DNA of 64,000 nt from Plectrocnemia conspersa (Eukaryota > Arthropoda > Insecta > Trichoptera > Polycentropodidae): assembly GCA_009617715.1 (NCBI GenBank), contig VTFK01000584.1:1-64000 (forward strand), given 5' to 3'. The notes below the pieces were generated by a model. That model ran no database searches. It worked only from the letters and a program-made list of their open reading frames with translations, and had not been told where the DNA came from. The position numbers and the translations under genes are program-made. This document shows positions 36,001-46,866 of this stretch, in pieces. Numbering within the stretch: position 1 is the first letter of the stretch; each line of letters starts with the position of its first letter.

Positions 36001-39000
36001 ACTATGTTGAATTATTTTTATTTATAGAAACTCTAAAAGTTTACTAGATACAACTGCAATAGTTTTTTTTTAGTTTGACTAAATAAATATGTATATCAAT
36101 GTACGAGTATATTTCAATGTTATCATAGCAATTTAGGTTTTGAAACACATAAATGAAAATGTGTGTTTTAAAAATAAAAATATGGTTTAAGCATAAAATG
36201 TCAAAATATTAAGATTACAAATAAGTGTTATTCATAAACTATAGTAATCGCTTTTAATTCTTTATTTATTAAATTATTTATTTTTATAAATATATGTATA
36301 TGATTATCTATTTATACTAAAAAACTGTCCATTAGTAGATATATTAACTTTTAAAGTTTTAAAACACCCTATATTAAGTCACCGTAAACTATTTCGCCTC
36401 GTTGAACTTAATTATACCTACAAAAATATTTAAAGCAATTACAATGCTTCACTTATGTGGGTATAATATATATAAAACGCCCTTATTTTGACCAAATCTC
36501 TCGATATGAAAATATCAGAAATTCTATTTCTAGTGACCATAACTTTATAGCTTTCTCCTATTTTGTGGAAAATTGGGTTAAGTGCGAATGTACACGTTTT
36601 CACGTTTTGGGAATTAGATTTCTATATATGAGATATTTTATACTATATGAAATATATTTTTACTGATATGTATGAATCATATATATTATCAAAAATATTT
36701 TATGATTTATTTTGACATTAATTAAAATCTTGTTATATTCGTTTCACAAGCTTAATGTAATATAATTAACTAGATGTGTATTTTTGTTACAAGCATCACA
36801 AGGTTACACCCACTTTCTCCAGGAAACCACTAATAAAACAAGAACGTAATTTCAACACGTTCCGTCATATGTAATGGAAATACTCTATCGAATATGTTTA
36901 CCTCTTAGTAAATGTTAAGTCATTAATTTATTATTTATTTTAGAAGGGAAAGTATTTTATTTTATAATGGAATTGAATATGCGACGCGTTCATTTTAGAT
37001 GCTTATTATATATTTCACAATTAATTCATCAGTGTTTTTTATACTTAGCTAGTATCTATATAACACGATATTGGATTTTGTCAAAAATGAACATTTTCAA
37101 TTGTGGAAGCACTTAAGTTATGATGTTGTAACGTTGTTCTACTCTATGGCAGCAAGTACCTATAGATCATTTACAACGTTTGTCAAAAATTTATATACTA
37201 ATACATAATTTTAAAATTAAATATAATAGTGGTCCTTTAAAAAAATTTAATAAATAAAAAATAATAAGAAATATTTGAAAACGATAATATTTTTTTAGAA
37301 AACAACGAATTAGAAATTAAAAACGTTACATTTTTTTTATATTTATTAATTTTTCGTTTTCCGGTAAATATTTTTCCAACTCTAGTTTTTTTTATATTTT
37401 GAAGAAGTTGGTTGAAATCGCAGAATCATTCATATTACGTTATTTATTCTTAATCTCAACTTATTAAAAAATCAGTCATACATTTATTCGCTTCGCATAT
37501 TCAATTATTAAAAGTAAAAATTAGTTTAAAATTATATTCTGTAATATAGTATTAAATAAAATCTATTATTTAATAAGCATCTTAATTTTATTTAAATTCA
37601 TAGCAAAATAAAAAGATATAGCGATAATTATAAAAGCTAACTAAAAAACATACTATGATTGCAATAATAAAGTTCACAAAATGTTGTTCGGAAATTATTA
37701 TGAATTCTGTTAAAATATTTTCAATTGTGTTTTTTTTTTATTTTTTTTTAAATTATTATTTGGCTAAGCAGCAAAAGTTTTTTACAACAGTTATCAGCTC
37801 ACCTAATAATAGTCGATTTTTTTTAAACGCATATTAATAAATACTAGGATTATATAATAGAGTGTACCTTAGTTCATTCTAAACAAACTAGGACCTATGA
37901 TATTTTTTTAGATAAAATAGTTTTCATATACAATTTAAAATATAAAAAAAAGTGGTTCTTAAATTGAATAAACTTATTTAAATTAGGTTTTGTAAAATAA
38001 AAAGTTTATTTACAACTACTTATTTTGTCTAAACAAAAACAAAGATTCTGGTTTAACCCTGAATTGTCTATATTAGTTAAAGAATCGATGACTGTCGTTT
38101 CCAGTTAGACTTTCTCATACTCCTTAATGATGAATTTTAAGTCAGAACATTGACGTGCATTACATCTGTTAGTTCTTTCACCAAAACTTATGATTTATAA
38201 TAACAAATTAAATTAAAAACTACACGAATTAAACGAGAAGACAAAAAACAGCTATTTGATTTGGTCTAGTCGAATATTCAACCCGAATCTTTTAGAGTTT
38301 AATTTGCTCTTTGATATGACTTATTGTACGGCCATTTTTTACAATGTTGTAATTAACAAAAAATTGTATTAAAAACGATATTGTATGAAGTATGCAAATA
38401 ACATTATATATTACAAATCTTTTATATTTTTATTTACTTTTTATTGAAGTATGATTATTAAAATTAATTTTATTGATAAAATGTATAGCATTTTTTTAAG
38501 GATTAATAACATAGAATATTGAGTTTTTTCTGTTTTTGATTAAAATATAGTTATTTTAGTAATACAAAAGCAATTTATTACTAAACTTGAACATATAAAT
38601 TTAATAAGTAAAAATTATATATGATTTTGAATATTCCATTTTTTTTAGAATTTCCTATTACGTATTTTACTTATAGAAAATATACCGATCGATTTGAAAA
38701 CTGTCACATTGTTGTTCAGGCTTACATGCCCTTATTTTTTCGTAACGTAAAAATGTACGGAGAGCTGTCAATAAAGAGAGATTCTTTTATACACTTTTTT
38801 GTAAATGAATTCCACACATGTATAAAAATACAAACATAATACATATTTATACATTTATACAAAAAATCCAATATATTATATCCACTAAACATACAAATAT
38901 AATGTAATATATACGCGACTATATGCATAAATACCGCACGCTCGCTTTTTGCAAAGCGTCCTTCAATTTTTAGGGCTAGAAAAACGACGGTTGCATATAA

Positions 39001-41724
39001 ATTACGAATATTTTCAGTTTCGCGACTACAAATCCAAAAAAAGGGTAGGATCACGTTCCACGTCAATGAGACAAAGGCAGGCATCCCTGTAAGATTGTGC
39101 AACTAAGCGTGGATACACTACATAATATATGTACGTACGAATATAATACATACACACGTGTAAGAGGAAACAGGACAAAAAGAAAGTCCCTCTGGAATAT
39201 TTTAATTTATGTATATGGAATATTCGCCTGTATATTAGATACAGTTAACGTGAAACGCGAGTAACACATTTTAACGTTAAATGTGCACATCTGCCGTCGG
39301 GTTGATTTAAACGTTACTGTGATATATTATTTCACAAATTGAAATAGGGTGATATTTATATGGGTTTAATGTAGTTCATGCACTTTGTACTTATCAATGT
39401 ATGTGTGTGTGACTTTAAAAACAGGTCACGGAATAATGGTACCTCAGGTAACTGCCTCTGCAATTTTCGATTGAGGTCAACCGCAATTGTCATTCAAAGC
39501 TTTGTCTTAAGGTTATGCTACGGTGTAAGCAAAAAATTATAACTTCTAATAGGTGGAAAATTTTAATAAAAATTTAAACTAACACTGCTTTTAGCATATT
39601 ATTTAAGAAAAATCGATTCCCACAGATGTTTTTTTTGTTTAATAACATATCAAATTCAAACAGAACTAAACGAGATGAATAAAGTGGATTTGTCACCAAA
39701 TCGTATATCAGTTTGGTGATTTGCTATATTGAAAGGAATGTGCATTACCAATTTTTTTTTCATAAAATTAATCTTTTTTTTGTATTTGATGGTTTTGTTT
39801 GCCATTTCCTTAAAAAATTTAAGAAGCAGCATTAGCTTTTCTGCAATAAAAATTGCATTTGCCTTCTAACTAAATATTATTTATAATGTAAAATAACTTT
39901 ATCAGTAATTACATATTAGAAACTGATATAGAATAAGACATGTTCGTTTACATGTAATGCTCATACCTAAGTCATTTCAAATATATTTAATCTATATTCC
40001 TTCAAAACAAAATTTTCACACTTTTTTACTAATGTTGTTGCGTGTTAAGGGTTATATATATAGACTATTTTTTTTAGTAAATACAACCTAGTTTTATCAA
40101 AGAAGATCAGTTTTTTAAATATTCTGCAAATATGTACTTATACAAATCAGTTAAAGTTTAATGAAAAATAATAACTTTTTAAATGACACACGTATATAAA
40201 AGGCATAGATGTAAGGTAAGAAAAACATTTTTAATATACAATTATCTTTTTAAAAAAAATCGAACTTTGACATAATTAACTTTAGTCAATAATCTTTACT
40301 GATATTGGCTATAAAATATGTGTATTTTTTCAGTTTTATAGTGTTTTCACGATATATGGCTCCCCTTTTAAGGAAAATTTTCACCATTCTAAATTTTACA
40401 GTATAATACATTGTCGCTTATTAATAATAAAATTTTATTTTTGTATGAGAATTTTTATTTAGATTTTTTTTCGTCAAACGCGTTTAATTACATACTTTAT
40501 TAAAACTCGAAAAAAAATTTTAAAACACTGCTCTTATAATGCTTACTTTTATTGGAAAGTTTATAAAGCAATGAATTGCACCATAGCATTTCTGTTACTA
40601 GGATATATAGAAGTTAACGATATTTTAACAAGTGATATGCCAAATGCCTACTGAATTTGCTACACAAATTTTGAATAGCTTATAAAATTTTAATAGCTGC
40701 TATAGTTAAATGTTAATTGTTAAAGCATCAAAAATTATTTTAACTATCATTCATAAAATCACGCTTCCTAATGCCTTCTGTGTTATAGCTTAATTTCCTA
40801 TGATAGAAATAACCCAAGAATTTATTTAACATTACCCATTCTTCCATACGGAAATGAAGAGCGTCGCTTGAGTTCTAAATTATTGAAAAAGGGTTATGTG
40901 ACACGTAGCAAAGTTTCAAATATCCCTGTCCCCTTTTCAATTATTCAAACACTCCTGATACTCCAGTGTAATACTAAACTTTATATTTGATTTTCTCTTT
41001 ATTACTATTACTGGCTATTTTTAGTTACAACCAATATTGGAAAATGTTCAATAAATAAACACGAATTATTATTTACAACGCATTTCTAAATCCCCATAAT
41101 AAATAAACTTTTAAAATATTTACATGTATTAAAAATGTTTGGGATTAATTATTTTTATATTTGATTATAACCTTAGGGTATATTATTTTATTTTTATTTA
41201 TTTACAAGGAATATAAAAACTGATTACAAAGTTTACTCTTATAAATTTTGATAAAAGCAGAGGAGATTTTTTCCTAATTTATTATAGTTTAAAAGCACAT
41301 ATTTATCATGTTTCATATAGATATACAATAAGTTAGATTAGTATTATTTTGCTTATATGAAATTATAGCAACGGACTGTTTTTTAATAAATAATAATAAA
41401 AACACTCCAGACTAAATAAATTTTTTTGTAGTTTTAATTGGACATAAAGAGTACCATTACGCTTTAAACTTTAAGTATGCTCAAATACAGATGTTTATAA
41501 ACATATATAGATAAATAAAAAATATTAATGTGATTTTATTTTTTATTGTGAATCTTAATATCCTAACTATACATGGTTCTTCAATGAATCATGATGTCCA
41601 TTATACAAACAATAATTATGCAATTAAACAATAAATACAATATAATTTTTAAAGTCAATATTTTGTACAACAAAATAAATAAGGACCATCCAACATATTT
41701 TTGCAAGCTCGTTAATTAGCAATA
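36001..41724. other. AT-rich non-coding stretch
   Basis: No gene recognised. More balanced patches are at 36.78-36.92, 38.9-39.5 and 40.75-40.97 kb. ORFs of 69, 60, 72 and 126 codons (36,457; 37,655; 38,621; minus 39,102) show no domain and overlap each other in places. A GT run at 39,401-39,410 is the only microsatellite. Confidence 0.55.
37363..37460 (-). repeat. dispersed ~90-bp repeat, copy 2 (inverted)
   Basis: Reverse complement of the block at 5,660-5,757. The core TGAAGAAGTTGGTTGAAATC is exact, and similarity extends to GTTGGAAAAATA on one side and GTTGAGATTAAG on the other. The flanks of the two copies differ beyond these points. Confidence 0.6.
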
Positions 41725-41877
41725 ATGGATTGTGCAAGAGAAACGTTCTTAAACGCCGACGTTCTGACCGCAATAAGAAAAAATAAGGGATGCAATCGCG
41801 ACTCTCTAGAGCTTACAGCCGAAAGCCAAAGAGCTCCAGAATTTGCAAAATTATTATTAGAGCAACGATTGTCATAG
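41725..41877 (+). CDS. 50-codon ORF of unknown status
   Basis: ATG in a good context (AATAATGG) at 41,725 opens 50 codons to TAG at 41,875. The peptide starts MDCARETFLNADVLTAIRKN and ends FAKLLLEQRLS. It has balanced, helix-forming composition, all codon classes and about 45% GC, while flanks are far more AT-rich. There is no signal peptide or membrane segment. It may be a genuine small protein, an exon fragment, or a relic of a mobile element. No clear promoter or splice pair is visible; a weak T-tract with AG lies about 15 bases upstream of the ATG. Confidence 0.3.
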   Translation: MDCARETFLNADVLTAIRKNKGCNRDSLELTAESQRAPEFAKLLLEQRLS

Positions 41878-42469
41878 CTCACATGCTAGTGGCGGCTACA
41901 TTAATAACTCGAAAAAAGCTAAAAAGACAGTTTCAAAAACTGAAGTTTTAAAGTACTTAAGATTGATTGAGTCGGATTCTCGGTTCAGTAAAAAATCATA
42001 TCTCTCTTTATTTTTTTCTCTCTTTTCCTAATATATATGTATATATATACAAATAATACGTATATAAAAGGAAATTAAGTTTTCCTACTGCCGTAAGCTC
42101 ACGATTATATTGAAAACGATTGTCCGATTTATACGCAGCTTTCTCCGTCGTATTGTATATTTTTCCAAGAAGGTTTAGCTCCATTATTGAGATGCTGAGT
42201 AATTAAAAATATCACATCTTCATTGTTATCAACTACAATAAAAATAATAAAAATAAAAAATTCTAGAATATATAATATAATCTAAAAATATGTCATACAT
42301 AGAAAAACCCAAGTGATATTAGTTGCTCTTGTATTGAGCCACAGAATTATGTATGTATGTAATGACGAATTTGTAATGTAAATCCAAATCCGAAAGTCAA
42401 CGGTGTGCGATTTGGACATTTCCAGATTTAACAATGAATTATTGACCATTGTATTCGGTACCAGCGTAT
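41878..42469. other. non-coding stretch
   Basis: No gene recognised. A short TATATGTATATATATAC-type microsatellite is at about 42,031-42,050. Confidence 0.6.
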
Positions 42470-42870
42470 ATAATGTAGAGGGTGTCAGAATCGGTCTGGG
42501 GGTTGGACCCCCTAAAACCCCACCACATATATAGGTATCATATAGAGTTTTTTGGCTGAAACGCTTGGCACAGAAAATATAAATTTAAACAATAAGTTTT
42601 TTGAGCGCAATTGGACCCAAATTACGACACCAGTACGCGTGATTTGGGATAAAAGTTGTGGAAACACCCCTTTCTTATGTATTATTGTACGGGGGCGTAA
42701 TTGCCGCAGATGAAAATTAAGAAGATCAAGACGGTATTATGTCTGTGAGTTTTCGGCCTTTTGGTGTGTGTGACGGAATTGTGTATCACAGGGAATGCAC
42801 AGGGTGGCCGTAAAGTCGCGCGCTTACTTTATGGAGGTTATCCGGAAAAGTGAGCGCGCAGCTGCGCGTG
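42470..42870. repeat. GC-rich block with overlapping inverted repeats
   Basis: GCGCGCTTACTTT (42,818-42,830) pairs with AAAGTGAGCGCGC (42,847-42,859) with one G-T mismatch and a 16-base spacer. The right arm overlaps a perfect 14-bp palindrome CGCGCAGCTGCGCG (42,855-42,868). Upstream, GGGGGTTGGACCCCC (about 42,501-42,515) is a further hairpin, and the block is CpG-rich throughout. No ORF beyond about 40 codons and no family resemblance. It could be an end of an unidentified element or a structured regulatory site. Confidence 0.6.
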
Positions 42871-43984
42871 TAATCTTATTAAAACAATATTTATGACCAG
42901 CAGAAAATAAACAATCCTAAATGTGATGGTTTTTGGAAGCGTAAAGTAAAGAAAATGTACGCTGAGTAAAATTTAGGTTCGGTCGATTTTGAAAGATTTC
43001 GATGCTATTATTTTTTTGAACAACTGGTTTAAAAATTCTTTAAAAATAAAATAGTTATATATTGACAATTTTAGTACACTAGATCAAATTTAAAATATAT
43101 AGTATAGAATAATATCATAATCATTTCGTTACAACGCTTTCCCATACATTGACTAATATAAATAGTATTTTAGAAACCCTTGACGTCCTTCAACTGGATC
43201 ATCATACATTAGCTTATTTATTTAGCACAAATTCAAAGCTTAATATTCCAATCGCACTCGAGACGCTACAGAAAATGGTTGTTTAATCTTTAGCACTCGT
43301 GTACCGGAATAATAATTGAATTTCAACGCAACGTGTTTATTATGCCGAAACGTCTTTTGCTTTAATATCAACTTATATTTACATTCGCATGTATATTAAT
43401 TAATATTATTTGACATTGAAGTTAATTTCGTATTGGGGTTAGCAAATGATTCTAGAATCTCAATTGTTAGATTTTGCATTCAGATATGCGAGACACGTCC
43501 GACATTTCTAATATTTAACCATGGATTTAATAATGAAATTATATACATATAAATATTTAATAACTCAAAACAATACAAAGAGTCTATGTAATTCAGAAAT
43601 TAATTATTAGCTGTGTATTTTTTAAATTATAAAAAAATTATGTTTATTTATGTATATTTATTTTAACATTTTTTTTAAAATGTTTATGCCGTTAAAAAAA
43701 AAAATATGCCTTACTATTTTTAAGTAATAAGTGATAACCAACAATTTTTTAATGTAATCTATAGATTTACCCTTTATGACACTATTATTAGAATTTTAGG
43801 TTTTAACGACCAAAAGCTTGTCTCTTCTGATAGTATCTTATGTGTTTTTATTCCTAAACCATGGTATCTTATCTGCGTATCTATATTTGCTAAATTTTAG
43901 TTTTGAAAAAAATCACTTTATTAATTTTTTGTAGTTTTGTAATCCTAAAATAAATGTCTTTTTTTAAACCTAATTTTTAACAGT
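42871..43984. other. AT-rich non-coding stretch
   Basis: Nothing recognised. Confidence 0.6.
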
Positions 43985-44745
43985 CGTATTTTGGCCGTAT
44001 TTGGTTATCTGTGTTAGTACAGATCTAGACTCCATATTTCGATATTAAAAAAAATGACCCTCAAAATTTACGATGGAAGAATTTTTTACAAAGTGATGCG
44101 AAATTTTATTTTTACAAATACAAAATTTCATATAATATGATTTTTTTTTTTAAAAAAATGCCATCTATGATCACCAAAAACAATTGTAAAGCGACAACTG
44201 ATTCATTAAATTTCACTTGATAGCAAAAATAGTTAATAAAAAATCGAATGGGAAATTACGATACCTACTTATACTATCTATCATCTGTCATTAAACCAGT
44301 TCGATTAAACTGTGCATGGACACATAATAAGATTGAGGATAAAGTGTATGAATTCCACATGAATCGATGAAAAAAATTTGACGCGTATATGCATATCTAA
44401 AGAGATTCCGGATCTTGAAGCTGGTCGCCTTTTCTTGATCATTAAAAAACAGGAGATGAAAAATGTGTGTTATACGACAACAATCGCTATAGAAAGCAAT
44501 TGTTATCTAAAGGTCATGTAGCAAAACCTACGTCAAAGTCCGTGCCCACTATAAAAAATATATTTTGTGTGTATGGTGATTTTTCAAAGGGATTGTTCAT
44601 TATAAAACACTTAAGCCTAGGCAAACAATACCAGCAATCTCATATTATGATCAGCTGGATCGTTTGCATTAGGAAGTAAAATAATAAGCCCGTAATTGTC
44701 AACAAAAGTCGAATAGTTCTACAACACGACAATGCAACAATGCTA
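43985..44745 (+). pseudogene. mariner transposase, decayed copy with catalytic half
   Basis: Mariner moves by cut-and-paste using a D,D34D transposase. Visible here in order: a diverged N-terminal region shared with the 35.6-kb copy; IDEKNLTRI (about 44,363-44,392), equivalent to the HEL-x-E-K-N/Q linker; TGDEKCVLYDN with the first catalytic Asp at 44,455-44,457; KPTSKSVPTIK and FCVYGDF (mariner C-V-W-W-D); and QHDNA with the second Asp at 44,728-44,730, 91 codons after the first, as expected for the family. The usual Trp of DEKW is Cys. A double frame change at about 44,637-44,680 (YYDQLDRL in the other frame) and a TAA at 44,677 kill it. The third Asp region is lost; similarity ends near 44,745. 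Confidence 0.8.
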
Positions 44746-45980
44746 TTTAAGAAATTAAAAAAAATTTATTGGTTATTATTTATTACAAAAACTTTTCGTC
44801 TTAGGGAATTTTTTTTGGTTCTCTTAAAAACATACTAAAAAAATACATAAGCTAGTGTAATAATGATTAATATTTTTATCAAAGAACATTTTTTTTATAA
44901 TTATAATTTGTAACACAACATAAAATAATAATAATATAATACATAAAAAACTGTTTTTTACTATTAAATAAAAAAAAATACTATTTCGATAATCAAAAGT
45001 CAGGGAATATTTTAATGATCCGTTTTATTAATTATTACAGTTGGCGTAAAACTATTTACTGAAGTTAACAAATATTTTATCATTTCACTATTTGGTTATT
45101 AAATAGAAAGCGGCAAAATATTCGAATATACGAATGAATGAAAAATACTGTCAATATTGAATACAGATTTATACACACATAATTACGTTATAAAAAATGA
45201 GTAAAAGCTAGTTATTTTAATTTAAAAATAATAATGCGCAGTCTTTTAAGCTTTAAATATGTACGAATTGTAATTATGAATATACTTAATGTAAAAAAAA
45301 ACATTATTATAATAAAGTACTATAGACAGTTTTCAACCTAAAAAATATTTCTTTTGATTTAAAGATTAAAAATATATATTACAGAAATTTTAATATTAAC
45401 TCTAAAAAATAAGTAAATTCTGAAATTTCTGCAATTTCAAAGTGATTTTTCTTCATTATTTTGTAAGCCAGCAATATGCTGCTATATATTTATTAATTAT
45501 TTTATTAATTTATTTAGCTTTTAAACTATTTTTATGGCTATAAATAATATAAAGATTAGAAGATAAACAAGAATGGAAAGAATTTGTCTGTAGGTAATGT
45601 AACAGTACCTCGAATAAATATGACTACCTGCGTTGTTGAAGTTTGCCGTTAAGGTTGCTCTTAGGTTAGTCGGTTTTTAATGTGTTTTCAGAAAATAAAA
45701 ATTGCAAAATATTTTTCTTAAATTATAACTAATACTTTACGAATAGTTGTTCAAATATCCCAGTATTAAATAGTTTAAAAACAAATAAATATATTCACAT
45801 ATACTCGAATATAAATATATTCACATACATGTTACTCGAAAATAATATAAAAATAGTGAATTACTTTGCTAAAACATTTAAAATTTATACCTAATTATTT
45901 TAATCAACACACTATATTTATGGAGTATCGATTTTAATACAACTATTCTACTTCCATTTTCCCCAAATAAAATAGTTCAA
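44746..45980. other. AT-rich non-coding stretch
   Basis: No gene recognised. A direct repeat AAATATATTCACATA occurs at 45,787-45,801 and 45,813-45,827, each followed within a few bases by ACTCGAA. Confidence 0.6.
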
Positions 45981-46090
45981 ATATATGTAGATTCGCTGGA
46001 AGGATATCAAGGATATCTGTTACTATCCGAATTAGTCCGATTAGAGAGAGGTGTCTTTGTCATAATGACCGCCGATGGTCCACAGAGACA
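45981..46090 (+). repeat. dispersed direct repeat, copy 1
   Basis: ATATATGTAGATTCGCTGGA continues into AAGGATATCAAGGATAT, GAATTAGTCCGA and ATGACCGCCGATGGTCCA. The same order is found at 46,785-46,866. Compared with copy 2 this copy has about 20 extra bases (AGAGAGAGGTGTCTTTGTCA region). No ORF. It may be a short non-autonomous element or a duplicated regulatory module. Confidence 0.75.
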
Positions 46091-46784
46091 TAATGGAGAT
46101 ATGAAAAGGTTTCGTCCTATAGGGTTGCTCGAAAACTTTTGGGACTTGGGTTAAGTTTTGAATATGGTAATAATAGCGACGGTATTGGGAGAAGAAAACT
46201 TTTTATCTCGAAATATTTTACAACGCACGCGGCCAAGAATGTGTTGCGATAAAAGCAAATTGCTCCTTTCGGTTTGCGGTATTAAAATCTTGACTTGGTT
46301 GACGATGTTCTGAGCAAACTTTTTACATAATAGTAAACGGTCGCAGTTATAAACATAAATAGAGTTTTTTTGCACCAAAATAAAATATACTTTTTATTAT
46401 GTTTTTTTAAATAATTATAGTATGCATTGTGGATTTAATTATCAGAACTTAGTTATTTCTTAATGAAAAAAAAAATAAACTTTTTAATAAAAACTTAAAG
46501 AAAATATAGGTATGTTAACTTTTTATTTATAACTTTTTTAGATTTCATATATGGATTTCTCATCTTCACAAATATGGATTATATAACATACCTTCATTAT
46601 TATTTTTAACTTAATAAGAGAATCACTGCCTTTTTAAAATTTATAATTTTATTTAAAAAAAACTTTTTAAAACTATTTTTTTGAGCATTTAAATAAATAT
46701 CAATGTTAGAAATAAATAACAGATTTTTTAAAAATTTCATGAAAGTTATGAAGCGTTTATTTGCAACAAGTAAAATATTTAGTA
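46091..46784. other. spacer between the two direct repeat copies
   Basis: Contains a 75-codon minus ORF (46,151-46,378) in a more balanced patch and a 64-codon AT-rich minus ORF; neither has recognisable domains. Confidence 0.5.
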
Positions 46785-46866
46785 ATATATGTAGATTCAC
46801 TAGAAGGATATCAAGGATATTTGTTTATATCTGAATTAGTCCGACTATGACCGCTGATGGTCCATA
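46785..46866 (+). repeat. dispersed direct repeat, copy 2
   Basis: Second copy of the 45,981-46,090 sequence, about 804 bases downstream in the same orientation, with a few substitutions and one internal deletion. Confidence 0.75.

Noticed and set aside
38722..39102. 126-codon minus ORF
   Set aside because: No domain, overlaps a plus ORF, and composition follows base content.
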